From contig NZ_NIPW01000033.1 of NCBI RefSeq assembly GCF_002196855.1, positions 1-40,949 on the forward strand: a DNA stretch of 40,949 nucleotides, given 5' to 3'. This document shows, piece by piece, positions 1-8,051 of this stretch (positions within the stretch are counted from its first letter, which is position 1; every line of letters begins with the position of its first letter). The notes beneath the pieces were generated by a model that saw nothing but the letters and a program-made list of their open reading frames with translations, was not told the origin of the DNA and searched no databases. The position numbers and the translations under genes were made by a program. This DNA is from Haematobacter genomosp. 1 (GTDB lineage Bacteria; Pseudomonadota; Alphaproteobacteria; Rhodobacterales; Rhodobacteraceae).

Positions 1-19
1 AATCCTGTCCCCGCAACCA
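1..19 (+). tRNA. 3' end of initiator tRNA-fMet (partial)
   Basis: The first 19 bases read as the end of a tRNA: the last part of the T-loop, a CCTGT T-stem strand, an acceptor strand CCCCGCA, discriminator A and an encoded CCA. The acceptor strand ending in CCCCGCA followed by ACCA is characteristic of bacterial initiator tRNA, where base 72 is an A that does not pair with C1. The rest of the gene lies outside the window. In many alphaproteobacteria this tRNA closes an rRNA operon, so an rrn operon may lie just to the left; that part is inference. Confidence 0.8.
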
Positions 20-45
20 AATCCATAAAGTCAACAATACATGCA

Positions 46-64
46 GCCCCGCCACCAGCGGGGC
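46..64 (+). terminator. Hairpin after the tRNA, probable transcript end
   Basis: A perfect 7-bp GC stem (GCCCCGC / GCGGGGC) with a 5-base loop lies 26 bases after the tRNA CCA end. It has no real T-tract (CTTCC follows), so it may be a processing or partial termination structure rather than a strong intrinsic terminator. Confidence 0.5.
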
Positions 65-302
65 CTTCCGCATTCGCAGAAACCATAAGAAATACAAAGA
101 GAGCGTAAGCGCTGCATAATCACGCCCCGCGTCTCGCGAGGCTCTTTGCGCTTGGCTGCCGCTCCGCCCATCTCATGCACCGGTCGCCCGCAGGCCACTG
201 AAAGGGAATCGCGTCTGCTCTGCCCCCCGATGGTTCTTCCATCTGATGCTAGAGTCCGGGGCACCGCGTCGCGCGAGAGTTGACGGCGCTCATCGAGCGG
301 TG

Positions 303-392
303 GGGGCGCCCGATAAGTCCGTCCATTCCCTCCCGGAAATCGATCGGGCGCGTCCAGACGTAGATCTTCACGTTGCTGATGTTGCCGATCAT
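303..392 (-). pseudogene. IS66 family orf2 (TnpB) N-terminal remnant
   Basis: Reading down from the ATG at 392, the first roughly 29 residues contain the block VKIYVWTRPIDFREGMDGL. This matches the conserved start of the IS66 accessory protein TnpB, which usually reads V.IYVA..PVDFR.G.DGL. Similarity stops after about 30 residues, where the family runs to about 115. No other IS66 gene or intact end is recognisable. The fragment abuts the serine recombinase remnant, so this is a scar of insertion and deletion beside the tRNA. Confidence 0.65.
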
Positions 393-664
393 CGGCAGCC
401 CCACAGTGCCTCCTTCGCCTCGCCCATGCGCTCCGCCTCTGACAGGCCCGCGATCAGCTGGCCGATCCGGGTGCGATAGGTCTTGGCAATGCCGGGATGG
501 ATGCGGATCGGATCCGGGGCAGGGGAGGTCGATAGCTGGCGCTCCAGATCCTTCCGCCGGCCGTCCAGTTCGATCATCCGCTCCTTGACCTGCTCCGCCG
601 GAACGCCCGCAATAATGGCGTCGACCAGCTTCTTGTGGTCGGTCGTAAGCCAAGTGCTGAATTT
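389..664 (-). pseudogene. Serine site-specific recombinase, C-terminal fragment
   Basis: The minus-strand frame gives a helical segment with KLVDAIIAGVPAEQVKERM, then RRKDLERQL and IHPGIAKTYR. This is the coiled-coil tail typical of large serine recombinases (resolvase/invertase superfamily with recombinase and zinc-ribbon domains). The catalytic N-terminal resolvase domain is absent and no true start exists. The reading frame breaks around base 400, where the IS66 remnant begins (KEALWGCR replaces the expected KEALRGLI). It is a dead relic of an integrative element near a tRNA, a common integration site. Confidence 0.65.
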
Positions 665-921
665 GTGCCCTCTCGGTCTCGGCTCTTGAAACGCCCGCAA
701 GATTGCGTCGCGGGGTTGTCATTCATCTCGACTGTGTCTCAATCCCAACGCGCTGAAAGGTCATGGGCCTGACTGACGTGGCCACTACATTTGCCTGATC
801 CCGCCTCCTATGGGTGAGTTATTCCGTGATCGCTACGCTGAAGCAGTGGGGGGACACGGAAGGATATGAGCCTGACATTCCGACCATGTGCCTTTCGGGC
901 GCAGGCGTTATAGGTGGGAAG

Positions 922-1515
922 ATGTCATCACCTCTTCCCATACCCCTGCGCAGTGGTCGCGTGCATGAAGCCTTCGGGCCGCTTTCGGCGGCTTTTGGCG
1001 CTGTTCTGGGCGCTCTGGGGAAGCGGCCGGTCCTTTGGGCGCGGGAGGCATGGACCCCCGCCCAGGTGACGCCTGAAGGTTTGCGGACGCTTATTGATCC
1101 GCGGCGCCTTCTGCTGGCCCGTGGTGACGATCAGGTGGAAACCCTGGCCATCGCAGAGGAGGCGTTGAAGGATGGGGTCATACCCATGGTGGTGGTTGAG
1201 ATCACGCGGCCGCTCAACCTGCGTGAGGGGCGGCGGTTGCAACTCGCGGCGCAGGCGGGGGAAGCAACGGGTCTGTGTCTGATCCCGGAAGGTATGGGCA
1301 GCAATGCGGCGGAGACGCGCTGGCATTGCGGCCCGGTATTCGATCCCGCTCCTTCTGGACCAATGTTGAGGATGTCCGCCTCTGGCACTCCTGTGGACTC
1401 GACTCTCATGAGGTGGGAGCTTATTAAGAACAAAAAGGGAACAACTGGGGCGTGGCATGTTCGATGGGATGCAAAGGCGCATCGTCTCGATATGGTTTCC
1501 CCGGCTGGCGACTGA
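922..1515 (+). CDS. imuA: ImuA, RecA-like mutasome accessory protein
   Basis: The 197-residue product has the fold order of ImuA proteins, which are short RecA/SulA-like partners of ImuB and DnaE2 in damage-induced mutagenesis. The N-terminal part, with residues GRVHEAFGPLSAAFG, matches the ImuA opening, followed by a core with ILLARG-like LLLARGDDQ. The ATG at 922 is chosen because GGTGGGAAG directly precedes it and the family consensus starts there; the frame stays open to 814 but those residues look non-native. The 3' end overlaps imuB by 59 bases, implying translational coupling. ImuA genes are usually under LexA control, but no GAAC-N7-GAAC or GTTC-N7-GTTC box is visible in 722-921. Confidence 0.85.
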   Translation: MSSPLPIPLRSGRVHEAFGPLSAAFGAVLGALGKRPVLWAREAWTPAQVTPEGLRTLIDPRRLLLARGDDQVETLAIAEEALKDGVIPMVVVEITRPLNLREGRRLQLAAQAGEATGLCLIPEGMGSNAAETRWHCGPVFDPAPSGPMLRMSASGTPVDSTLMRWELIKNKKGTTGAWHVRWDAKAHRLDMVSPAGD

Positions 1516-2938
1516 CCGGGCGCTCCGCTATTGCCCGGTGGAGGGGCCGTTCGTCGTTTCCCAGCGGCTCAACAACACCGATTTCATTCAGTGCCTCAAT
1601 CCCGCGGCAGAGCGCGCGGGGCTATCGCGCGGCATGACATTGGCGGATGCGAGAGCCTTTTGTCCTCCACTGGTGAGCACGCGTGCTGACCGGGCGGGTG
1701 AGCGCCGTTTGCTCCGTGCCCTTCTTCGCTGGGCGCTGCGTTATTGCCCTTGGGTTGGCTTGGAAGAACCAGACGGCCTGGTGCTCGACATCACCGGTTC
1801 CGCGCATCTTGCCGGGGGGGAGGGCCGGTTGTTGTCCGATATGCGGGAGCGGTTGTGCGGGACTGGGTTCGACCTGCGGATGGGGCTGGCAGATACGCGC
1901 GGGGCGGCCTGGGCGCTGGCGCATTATGGTGAAGGGCTTGCGGCTCCCGGCAATACCCTTGCGGCTTTGGCGGATCTGCCGGTTGCGGCGCTGCGGATCA
2001 GTGAGGAGCATTCCGTGTCGCTTCAGCGGCTGGGGCTGGGGCGGATCGGCGCACTGGCCGGGGCGCCCCGTGCGCCACTGGCCCGGCGTTTCGGTCCGGA
2101 ACTCCTGGATCTGCTGGACCGCGCACTCGGGCAACAGCCGGAAGCGGTCAACCCCTTGGCCGAGCCTCCCCATTTCGGTGTGCGCCTGACCCTGCCGGAG
2201 CCGATCGGCAGGACTGAGGACGTGATGGCGGGGCTTTGCCGCCTGCTGGACCGGTTGTGCGACAAGCTGCGCGGGCAGGAAGCCGGTGCGCGGGAGCTGC
2301 GGCTGACACTCCGGCGAGTGGATGGAAACGCGGCGCATGTGGATCTCCGGCTTGCCGCTGCCATGCGGGATGCAGAGCGCATTCAGCCCCTGTTCACCCG
2401 GGGGGTGGAGGGCGTGGATGCCGGGTTCGGTATCGATCAGCTACGGCTGGAGGCGACGCTGGTCGAGCCGCTGCCCCTGCAGCAAATGGGAGAGAGAACG
2501 GCGGCGACGGACCGGCTGAACGCGCTGGTGACCCGCATCGGCGCGCGGATCGGCCTGGAGAACATCCTGTGCTTCCGTCCGGTTGACAGCCATATCCCGG
2601 AGCGGAGTTTTTCGCTCGTACCCTTTACCGAGGCGCCGCCGATGCAGGAGCCATGGCCGGAGCCGCCCCGCCCCCGTCCGCTGATCCTGTTCCCGCCGGA
2701 GCCGATCCTTGCGAGCGGCTCCACGCCACCGGAAACCTTTCGCTGGCGCGGCCTCCGCCTGACGACGGGGCGGGCCACCGGGCCGGAACGGATTGCGCCG
2801 GAATGGTGGGTGGAAGATGAGAACTGGCGCTCAGGCGTCCGGGACTACTGGCGGGTGGAAACCCGTGAGGGCCGTCGCCTGTGGTTGTTCCATACCCCAC
2901 AGGCACCCGGATGGTTCGTTCAGGGGATTTTTCCATGA
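1457..2938 (+). CDS. imuB: ImuB, inactive Y-family polymerase-like protein
   Basis: The 493-residue product begins MFDGMQRRIVSIWFPRLATDRAL, the usual ImuB opening (shown here at 23 residues only to mark the start; the core is RRIVSIWFPRLATDRAL). ImuB is a Y-family polymerase homologue without catalytic activity that bridges DnaE2, ImuA and the beta clamp during translesion synthesis. The palm-like region carries LEEPDGLVLDITGSAHLAG, and the C-terminal part is the long ImuB extension rich in proline and arginine. The start at 1457 has GGGG at suitable spacing, but ATG 1469 (MQRRIVS) is a possible alternative. The gene overlaps imuA and precedes dnaE2. Confidence 0.9.
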   Translation: MFDGMQRRIVSIWFPRLATDRALRYCPVEGPFVVSQRLNNTDFIQCLNPAAERAGLSRGMTLADARAFCPPLVSTRADRAGERRLLRALLRWALRYCPWVGLEEPDGLVLDITGSAHLAGGEGRLLSDMRERLCGTGFDLRMGLADTRGAAWALAHYGEGLAAPGNTLAALADLPVAALRISEEHSVSLQRLGLGRIGALAGAPRAPLARRFGPELLDLLDRALGQQPEAVNPLAEPPHFGVRLTLPEPIGRTEDVMAGLCRLLDRLCDKLRGQEAGARELRLTLRRVDGNAAHVDLRLAAAMRDAERIQPLFTRGVEGVDAGFGIDQLRLEATLVEPLPLQQMGERTAATDRLNALVTRIGARIGLENILCFRPVDSHIPERSFSLVPFTEAPPMQEPWPEPPRPRPLILFPPEPILASGSTPPETFRWRGLRLTTGRATGPERIAPEWWVEDENWRSGVRDYWRVETREGRRLWLFHTPQAPGWFVQGIFP

Positions 2939-3150
2939 CGCCGCGCGGGACGATCTTTCCCCACCGGATACCCGGCCTTCCGGTACATTGCGGGGGGCCA
3001 TCCCCTGTCGCAGGCGGTCCCGTGGCGGATGACAGCGAAGGCAGCTATCTGGCGGTGACCTCCCCCCGGGGATGTGCTGCCAGATCCCGTGCCTGCAGGA
3101 TGCCTGCGATCAGGGAGACCGGCCCTGAACGACGTCCGCAGTCCCGATAT

Positions 3151-3218
3151 GACGGCGGGCCTGACATAACGGCGGGCCTGACATGATGGTGGGCCCGACA
3201 TGAGGGGGGGTCCGACTG
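3151..3218 (+). repeat. 17-bp tandem repeat overlapping the dnaE2 start
   Basis: Three near-identical 17-bp units (3151-3167, 3168-3184, 3185-3201), built on GGCGGGCCTGACAT, are followed by a decayed fourth unit. The candidate dnaE2 ATG (3200-3202) sits at the junction of units three and four. Each unit ends in GACAT, so the repeat repeatedly offers ATG-like triplets. Confidence 0.75.
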
Positions 3219-6200
3219 TCCGGCACGGGTTGAAGCGCGGGAAGCACCCCGGGCCCCGAAGGCTTCCGCAGCAGGGGGTCGAACCTTCCGGCCTGACAGA
3301 CCACGCGTCTTCACCGGGCCAAGGCAACACGGCCGCACCCTTGTCCCCCGGCCCGAAGGTGGGGGAGCCGTCTCTTCGGGAGACCGGAACCCCGCGTTAC
3401 GCCGAACTTTGTGCCATGACGAATTTCACCTTCCTGACCGGTGCCTCCCATCCCGAAGAGATGGTTCTACGGGCCGCGGAACTGGGACTGGAGGCTCTCG
3501 CCGTCACCGATCGCAACTCTCTGGCCGGGGTCGTGCGCGCCTGGACCGCCCTCCGCAATCTGCGGGAGGAGGCTGAGAAGGCCCTGGCCGTGCGATCGGA
3601 CAGGCTGGTGGATACCTGCTCCCGGCAGGATGTCGGACATCAGCCCCCGCTCCGCCATCGGGTTCTGTCCGCTTTGCCGAAGCTGATCGTGGGCGCGCGG
3701 CTGGTGCTGACCGACTGCCCGGTGGAATGGGTAGCCCTGCCGGTGGACCGGGCGGCCTATGGGCGGCTGACCCGGCTTCTCACCCTTGGGAAGGGCCGCA
3801 CGGTGAAGGGGAAATGTGATTTGCGCCTCGCCGATCTGGAGGCGGGAGCGGCGGGGATGATCCTCATTGCCCTGCCCCGGGAGGAGGAGGAAAGCCTGCC
3901 CATCCTCTCGCGTCTCCACAGGCGCTTTCCGGGGTTTGTCCATGTCGGTGCCGTGCCGCGATATGATGGGTCGGACCAGCAGTGGTTCGACAGTTGTGCC
4001 CGTCTTGCGGAGCAGTCCGGTGCGCCGATGGTGGCGGCGGGGGATGTGCTCATGCATCACGGGCGGCGGCGGCCGCTCGCAGATGTGCTGACCTGCCTGC
4101 GGGAGGGATTGACCATTGACAGGATCGGCACCCGCGCGCTCCCCAATGCGGAGCGCCGGCTGAAAGGGGCTGCCGATGTGGCGCGGCTTTACCGTCGCTA
4201 TCCCGAGGCGCTCCACCGCACGCTGGAGATCGCGGCCCGCTGCCATTTCGACCTGAAGGAACTCGCGCAGGACTATCCCGATGAAAGCGACTGCGGGGAG
4301 GTTCCGCAGACCCGGCTGGAACGGCTGGCGCGGGAAGGGCTGGCCCGCCGCTGCCCGGAAGGGGTTCCAGAGGACTACCTCGCCCTGCTGGACAAGGAGC
4401 TCGCGGTGGTCGCAGAGCTCGAATATGCCGCGTATTTTCTTACAGTTCAGGACATCGTGCGTTGGGCGCGGTCGAAGGACATTCTGTGCCAGGGGCGGGG
4501 GTCGGCCGCGAATTCCATCATCTGCTGGGCGCTCGGGATCACCGATGTCAGCCCGAAGATGATCGGTATGGTCTTTGAGCGTTTCATCTCCCGTCACCGC
4601 AAGGAACCCCCGGATATCGACGTCGATTTCGAGCATGAGCGGCGGGAGGAAGTGATCCAGTGGATCTATGATAAATACTCTCGCGCCCGTGCGGCGCTCT
4701 GCGCCACGGTGATCCATTTCCGTACCCGCGCCGCGATCCGCGAAGTGGGCAAGGTGATGGGGCTGTCGCAGGACGTGACCGCCGCCCTCTCCGGCCAGAT
4801 CTGGGGCACGTCCAACGAAGGCGCCGGAGCAGAGCGGATGCGTGAGGTGGGGCTGAACCCGTCCGACAGGCGGCTCATGCTCACCATCGGGCTGATCCGG
4901 GAGATCATCGGCTTCCCCCGCCATCTGTCGCAGCACGTGGGTGGTTTCGTCATCACCCGCGGGCGGCTCGATGAGCTTTGCGCCATCGAAAACGCCGCGA
5001 TGCCGGATCGCACCTGCATCGAATGGGACAAGGACGATATCGACGCTCTCCGCATCCTGAAGGTCGATGTGCTGAGTCTCGGAATGCTCACCTGCATCCG
5101 CAAGGCGTTCAAGCTGCTCTCCGATCATGAGAACATTTCCCATACGCTGGGCAGCGTGCCGCAGGAGGATGGCAAGACTTACGGAATGCTCCAGCGCGCC
5201 GATGCGGTCGGCGTCTTTCAGGTGGAGAGCCGCGCGCAGATGAACTTCCTGCCCCGGATGAAACCCAGGACATTCTACGATCTGGTGATCGAAGTGGCCA
5301 TTGTCCGGCCCGGTCCGATTCAGGGCGGCATGGTGAAACCCTATATCCGCCGTCGCATGGGGCTGGAAGCGGCAGAGCCCTTCGGCCCCGATCTGGCGGA
5401 AGTGACGGCGAAGACGCTGGGTGTGCCGTTGTTTCAGGAACAGGCGCTTCGGATCGCCATGGTCGGTGCGGGCTATTCGGCGGAGGAGGCTGACAAGCTC
5501 CGCCGCTCGCTCGCCTCCTTCCGTCGCATGGGCACGATCGCTGAGCACCGGGAGCGGTTCGTCACCGGGATGGAGAAGAACGGCTATGACCGGGAGGTGG
5601 CGGAACGCTGCTTCAGCCAGATCGAAGGCTTCGCGGATTACGGCTTTCCCGAAAGCCATGCCGCGGCCTTTGCCATGCTCACCTATGTGTCGGCCTGGCT
5701 GAAATGCCGTTATCCCGCCATCTTCACCTGTGCGCTGCTGAACAGCCAGCCCATGGGGTTCTATGCGCCCGCGCAACTAGTGCGCGACGCACGGGAACAC
5801 GGGGTGGAGGTGCGGCCCGTCTGCGTAAACCACAGCACATGGGACAACCGGCTGCAGAAGCGGCCCGACGGAAGCTTTGCCCTGCGGCTGGGCTTCCGGC
5901 AGATCAAGGGCTTCCGCAGGGCAGATGCGGAAACCATCGCCTCCGCCCGCGGCAACGGTTATCCCGATCCGGAGAGCCTGTGGCTCCGCGCCCGGATCGC
6001 CCCTGCCGTGCTGGAGCGGCTGGCGGAGGCCGATGCCTTCACCGGCATGGGCCTGAACCGGCGGGATGCGCTCTGGGCGGTGCGGGCCATCCGCGCGCCC
6101 GAGCCGCTGCCGCTCTTTGCCGACCCGCTGGATGGCGAGGGGCACCGGGAGCCGCAGGTGATCCTGCCCGCCATGCATGAGGGGGAGGAGGTGGTCGAGG

Positions 6201-6700
6201 ATTACGTGGCCACCCGCCTTACCCTGCGTACGCATCCCGTGGCCCTCCTTCGCCCCGCGCTTCAGGGGGTGACACCACATGGGGATTTGGTGGGAACGCC
6301 GCTCCGATGGGTGTCGGTCTGCGGTCTTGTCATCACCCGGCAGCGGCCTGCCACCGCGTCCGGCGTGATCTTCCTGACGCTGGAGGATGAAACCGGCGTT
6401 TCCAACATCGTGGTGTGGAAGCGGACTTTCGAGCGGTTCCGCCGTGTCGTGATGGGTGGCCGGCTCATCCGCGTGACGGGGCGGGTGGAGCGGGAGGGAG
6501 CGGTCGTGCACGTGATCGCGGAACAGCTGGAGGATCTCTCCCACCGGCTCACGGAACTCGGCCATCCGCTCGAAGCGGTGGTGGGCGAACCTGCCGCTCC
6601 CGCCGACAGCGCGCCCCGGCCCGTCCGTCCACCCCGCCCGACCGCCCGGCACCCGCGGGAGCAGACCAAACGCCTGTTCCCGAGCCGGGATTTCCATTGA
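3200..6700 (+). CDS. dnaE2: DnaE2, error-prone DNA polymerase III alpha
   Basis: This is the C-family polymerase of the ImuA-ImuB-DnaE2 mutasome, which bypasses lesions at replication forks. The order is an N-terminal PHP domain (NFTFLTGASHPEEMV, then AVTDRNSLAGVVRAW), the palm with PDIDVDFE at about residues 471-478 containing catalytic aspartates, RHLSQHVGGFVIT, the helix-hairpin-helix region, and an OB fold (GVIFLTLEDETGVSNIVVW). The C-terminus lacks the tau-binding tail of DnaE1. The first ~65 residues are low-complexity and unlike the family, whose conserved sequence begins at RYAEL (about base 3395). The true start may therefore be GTG 3359 rather than ATG 3200. A run of about 35 residues near base 3590-3680 looks like an insertion in the PHP domain. 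Confidence 0.93.
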   Translation: MRGGPTVRHGLKRGKHPGPRRLPQQGVEPSGLTDHASSPGQGNTAAPLSPGPKVGEPSLRETGTPRYAELCAMTNFTFLTGASHPEEMVLRAAELGLEALAVTDRNSLAGVVRAWTALRNLREEAEKALAVRSDRLVDTCSRQDVGHQPPLRHRVLSALPKLIVGARLVLTDCPVEWVALPVDRAAYGRLTRLLTLGKGRTVKGKCDLRLADLEAGAAGMILIALPREEEESLPILSRLHRRFPGFVHVGAVPRYDGSDQQWFDSCARLAEQSGAPMVAAGDVLMHHGRRRPLADVLTCLREGLTIDRIGTRALPNAERRLKGAADVARLYRRYPEALHRTLEIAARCHFDLKELAQDYPDESDCGEVPQTRLERLAREGLARRCPEGVPEDYLALLDKELAVVAELEYAAYFLTVQDIVRWARSKDILCQGRGSAANSIICWALGITDVSPKMIGMVFERFISRHRKEPPDIDVDFEHERREEVIQWIYDKYSRARAALCATVIHFRTRAAIREVGKVMGLSQDVTAALSGQIWGTSNEGAGAERMREVGLNPSDRRLMLTIGLIREIIGFPRHLSQHVGGFVITRGRLDELCAIENAAMPDRTCIEWDKDDIDALRILKVDVLSLGMLTCIRKAFKLLSDHENISHTLGSVPQEDGKTYGMLQRADAVGVFQVESRAQMNFLPRMKPRTFYDLVIEVAIVRPGPIQGGMVKPYIRRRMGLEAAEPFGPDLAEVTAKTLGVPLFQEQALRIAMVGAGYSAEEADKLRRSLASFRRMGTIAEHRERFVTGMEKNGYDREVAERCFSQIEGFADYGFPESHAAAFAMLTYVSAWLKCRYPAIFTCALLNSQPMGFYAPAQLVRDAREHGVEVRPVCVNHSTWDNRLQKRPDGSFALRLGFRQIKGFRRADAETIASARGNGYPDPESLWLRARIAPAVLERLAEADAFTGMGLNRRDALWAVRAIRAPEPLPLFADPLDGEGHREPQVILPAMHEGEEVVEDYVATRLTLRTHPVALLRPALQGVTPHGDLVGTPLRWVSVCGLVITRQRPATASGVIFLTLEDETGVSNIVVWKRTFERFRRVVMGGRLIRVTGRVEREGAVVHVIAEQLEDLSHRLTELGHPLEAVVGEPAAPADSAPRPVRPPRPTARHPREQTKRLFPSRDFH

Positions 6701-7032
6701 TTGCCGCCTGTCTCTCCAGGATCTGCAATCTCTGCGGTCATCCGCAATCACCGAAGTCCGCGTGGCATGGCGAATCCTCGTTTGCAGGAAACGGGTGGCC
6801 TGCAACCCCGGAGGGTCCACGGATTGCTGGCAGGCGATTGCTGACCGGCGAGAGCACCTTAGCAGGCTGCTGAAAAAGACCTTCAGGTCTGCGTTGGGCG
6901 GAAATTGCCCGCTCTCTGACGGATTTTCCCGAAAATCCACGTATTTCGGACCATTCCGGGCTGATTTTCCGATTTTCCAGAGCATGGATATGACGCTTCT
7001 GAACTTTTTCAGCAGCATGGTAGGGTGAGAGG
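6701..7032. other. Gene-free stretch holding a MITE-like element
   Basis: No credible gene is seen between dnaE2 and the serine hydrolase gene. The right half is the MITE-like element at 6866-7016. The left half (6701-6865) shows nothing recognisable. Confidence 0.6.
6866..7016 (-). mobile_element. MITE-like element, copy 1 (151 bp)
   Basis: Perfect 13-bp terminal inverted repeats (GCTGCTGAAAAAG and its complement) bound a 151-bp non-coding unit. Read on the minus strand, its first 60 bases align well with copy 2 at 24074-24226, including GGAAAATCGGAAAATC and GCCCGGAA. The terminal sequence resembles ends of full-size insertion sequences, but no transposase is present. The left end contains AGACC-TGAA-GGTCT followed by TTTTT on the minus strand, a small terminator-like hairpin. 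Its right end lies 16 bases before the serine hydrolase start. Confidence 0.75.
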
Positions 7033-7935
7033 ATGATGCAGCACGGTCTCCTGTTCTCCAGCACCCTTCTGCTTCGCGGAGCCGAGTCGGCAGACACCGG
7101 CGGCTCACGTCTGTTTCCCTATTGGAGCTTCACGAAGACCGTCATCGCGATCTGCGCCCTCATACTGGCGGAAAGGGGCAGGGTCGATCTGGACAAAGCT
7201 CTCCCGGGGCAGCCTTTTACCCTGCGCCAGCTTCTGAACCATACCGCTGGCCTGCCCGACTACGGCACGCTTCCTGCCTATCATCAAGCCGTGCGGAACA
7301 ATGAGGAGCCGTGGGCGCGTGACGATCTGCTCCGGGAAACGATGAGGCAGGGCATGCTGTTCCCGCCGGGCGGAGGCTGGCGCTATTCGAATGTCGGCTA
7401 CATGCTTGCGCGTGAGCGTATCGAGGAAGCTGCCGGATCCGCTTTCCCCGATGTCGTGGAGAGCATGATCGCTGGGCGGCTTGGGCTCAAAACTCTTGCC
7501 CTCGCGACGACCCGGGAGCAATTTTCACATGTGCACTGGAAAGGGGCGCAGCGCTACCATCCGGGCTGGGTCTATCACGGCTGTCTCATCGGGACTGCAC
7601 GGGAAGCGACACTGGTGTTGCATGCTCTCTTTACCGGGCAGCTTCTGAACGAAGCATCGTTTCGGCAGATGCTGACCCCTGTGTCGCTTGGCGGCGCGCT
7701 TGAAGGACGCCCCTGGACGGACTGCGGATATGGCCTTGGCCTCATGACCGGAAGGATGGGGTCTGTCGGCAGAGCCATCGGGCACACCGGCGGCGGACCC
7801 GTCGGTGTGAACGCCCTCTATCATTTTCCGGACCTGCCCGAGCCAGTTACGGTTGCCACCTTCGCCGATAGCCATGATGAGGGCCGCGCCGAGTTTGCGG
7901 CTGTGAGGAACAGCGGCGGGCGGCACCCCACGTGA
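7033..7935 (+). CDS. Serine hydrolase, class C beta-lactamase-like
   Basis: The 300-residue product belongs to the beta-lactamase/penicillin-binding-like transpeptidase superfamily. It shows the nucleophile motif SFTK (Ser32-x-x-Lys35), then QLLNHTAGLPDYG, a YSN motif in WRYSNVGY, and HTGG near the C-terminus in place of KTG. The family includes esterases, D-aminopeptidases and lactamases, so the substrate is unknown and no resistance role should be assumed. There is no signal peptide, and the SxxK box is closer to the N-terminus than in AmpC, so the product looks cytoplasmic or shortened. Two adjacent ATGs (7033 and 7036) follow GAGAGG. The MITE-like element just upstream may have replaced its native promoter. 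Confidence 0.8.
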   Translation: MMQHGLLFSSTLLLRGAESADTGGSRLFPYWSFTKTVIAICALILAERGRVDLDKALPGQPFTLRQLLNHTAGLPDYGTLPAYHQAVRNNEEPWARDDLLRETMRQGMLFPPGGGWRYSNVGYMLARERIEEAAGSAFPDVVESMIAGRLGLKTLALATTREQFSHVHWKGAQRYHPGWVYHGCLIGTAREATLVLHALFTGQLLNEASFRQMLTPVSLGGALEGRPWTDCGYGLGLMTGRMGSVGRAIGHTGGGPVGVNALYHFPDLPEPVTVATFADSHDEGRAEFAAVRNSGGRHPT

Positions 7936-8051
7936 ACTCTTTCTTTTCGGCCCATCGGGATGCCGTATTCCGGGGAGAGCCCTTTCGGTCGCAGTGGAGA
8001 TCGGCGATGATCCCGGAGATCCGCCAGAGATCCGACTGAAGGAGGAGCACC

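Noticed and set aside
3467-5776. A 769-codon minus-strand open frame inside dnaE2
   Set aside because: It mirrors the dnaE2 frame in high-GC DNA, has no family motifs, and its composition is Arg/His/Gly-rich as expected for an antisense shadow.
7033-7935. Antibiotic-resistance beta-lactamase
   Set aside because: No signal peptide, HTGG replaces KTG, and the fold is shared by many esterases and peptidases.
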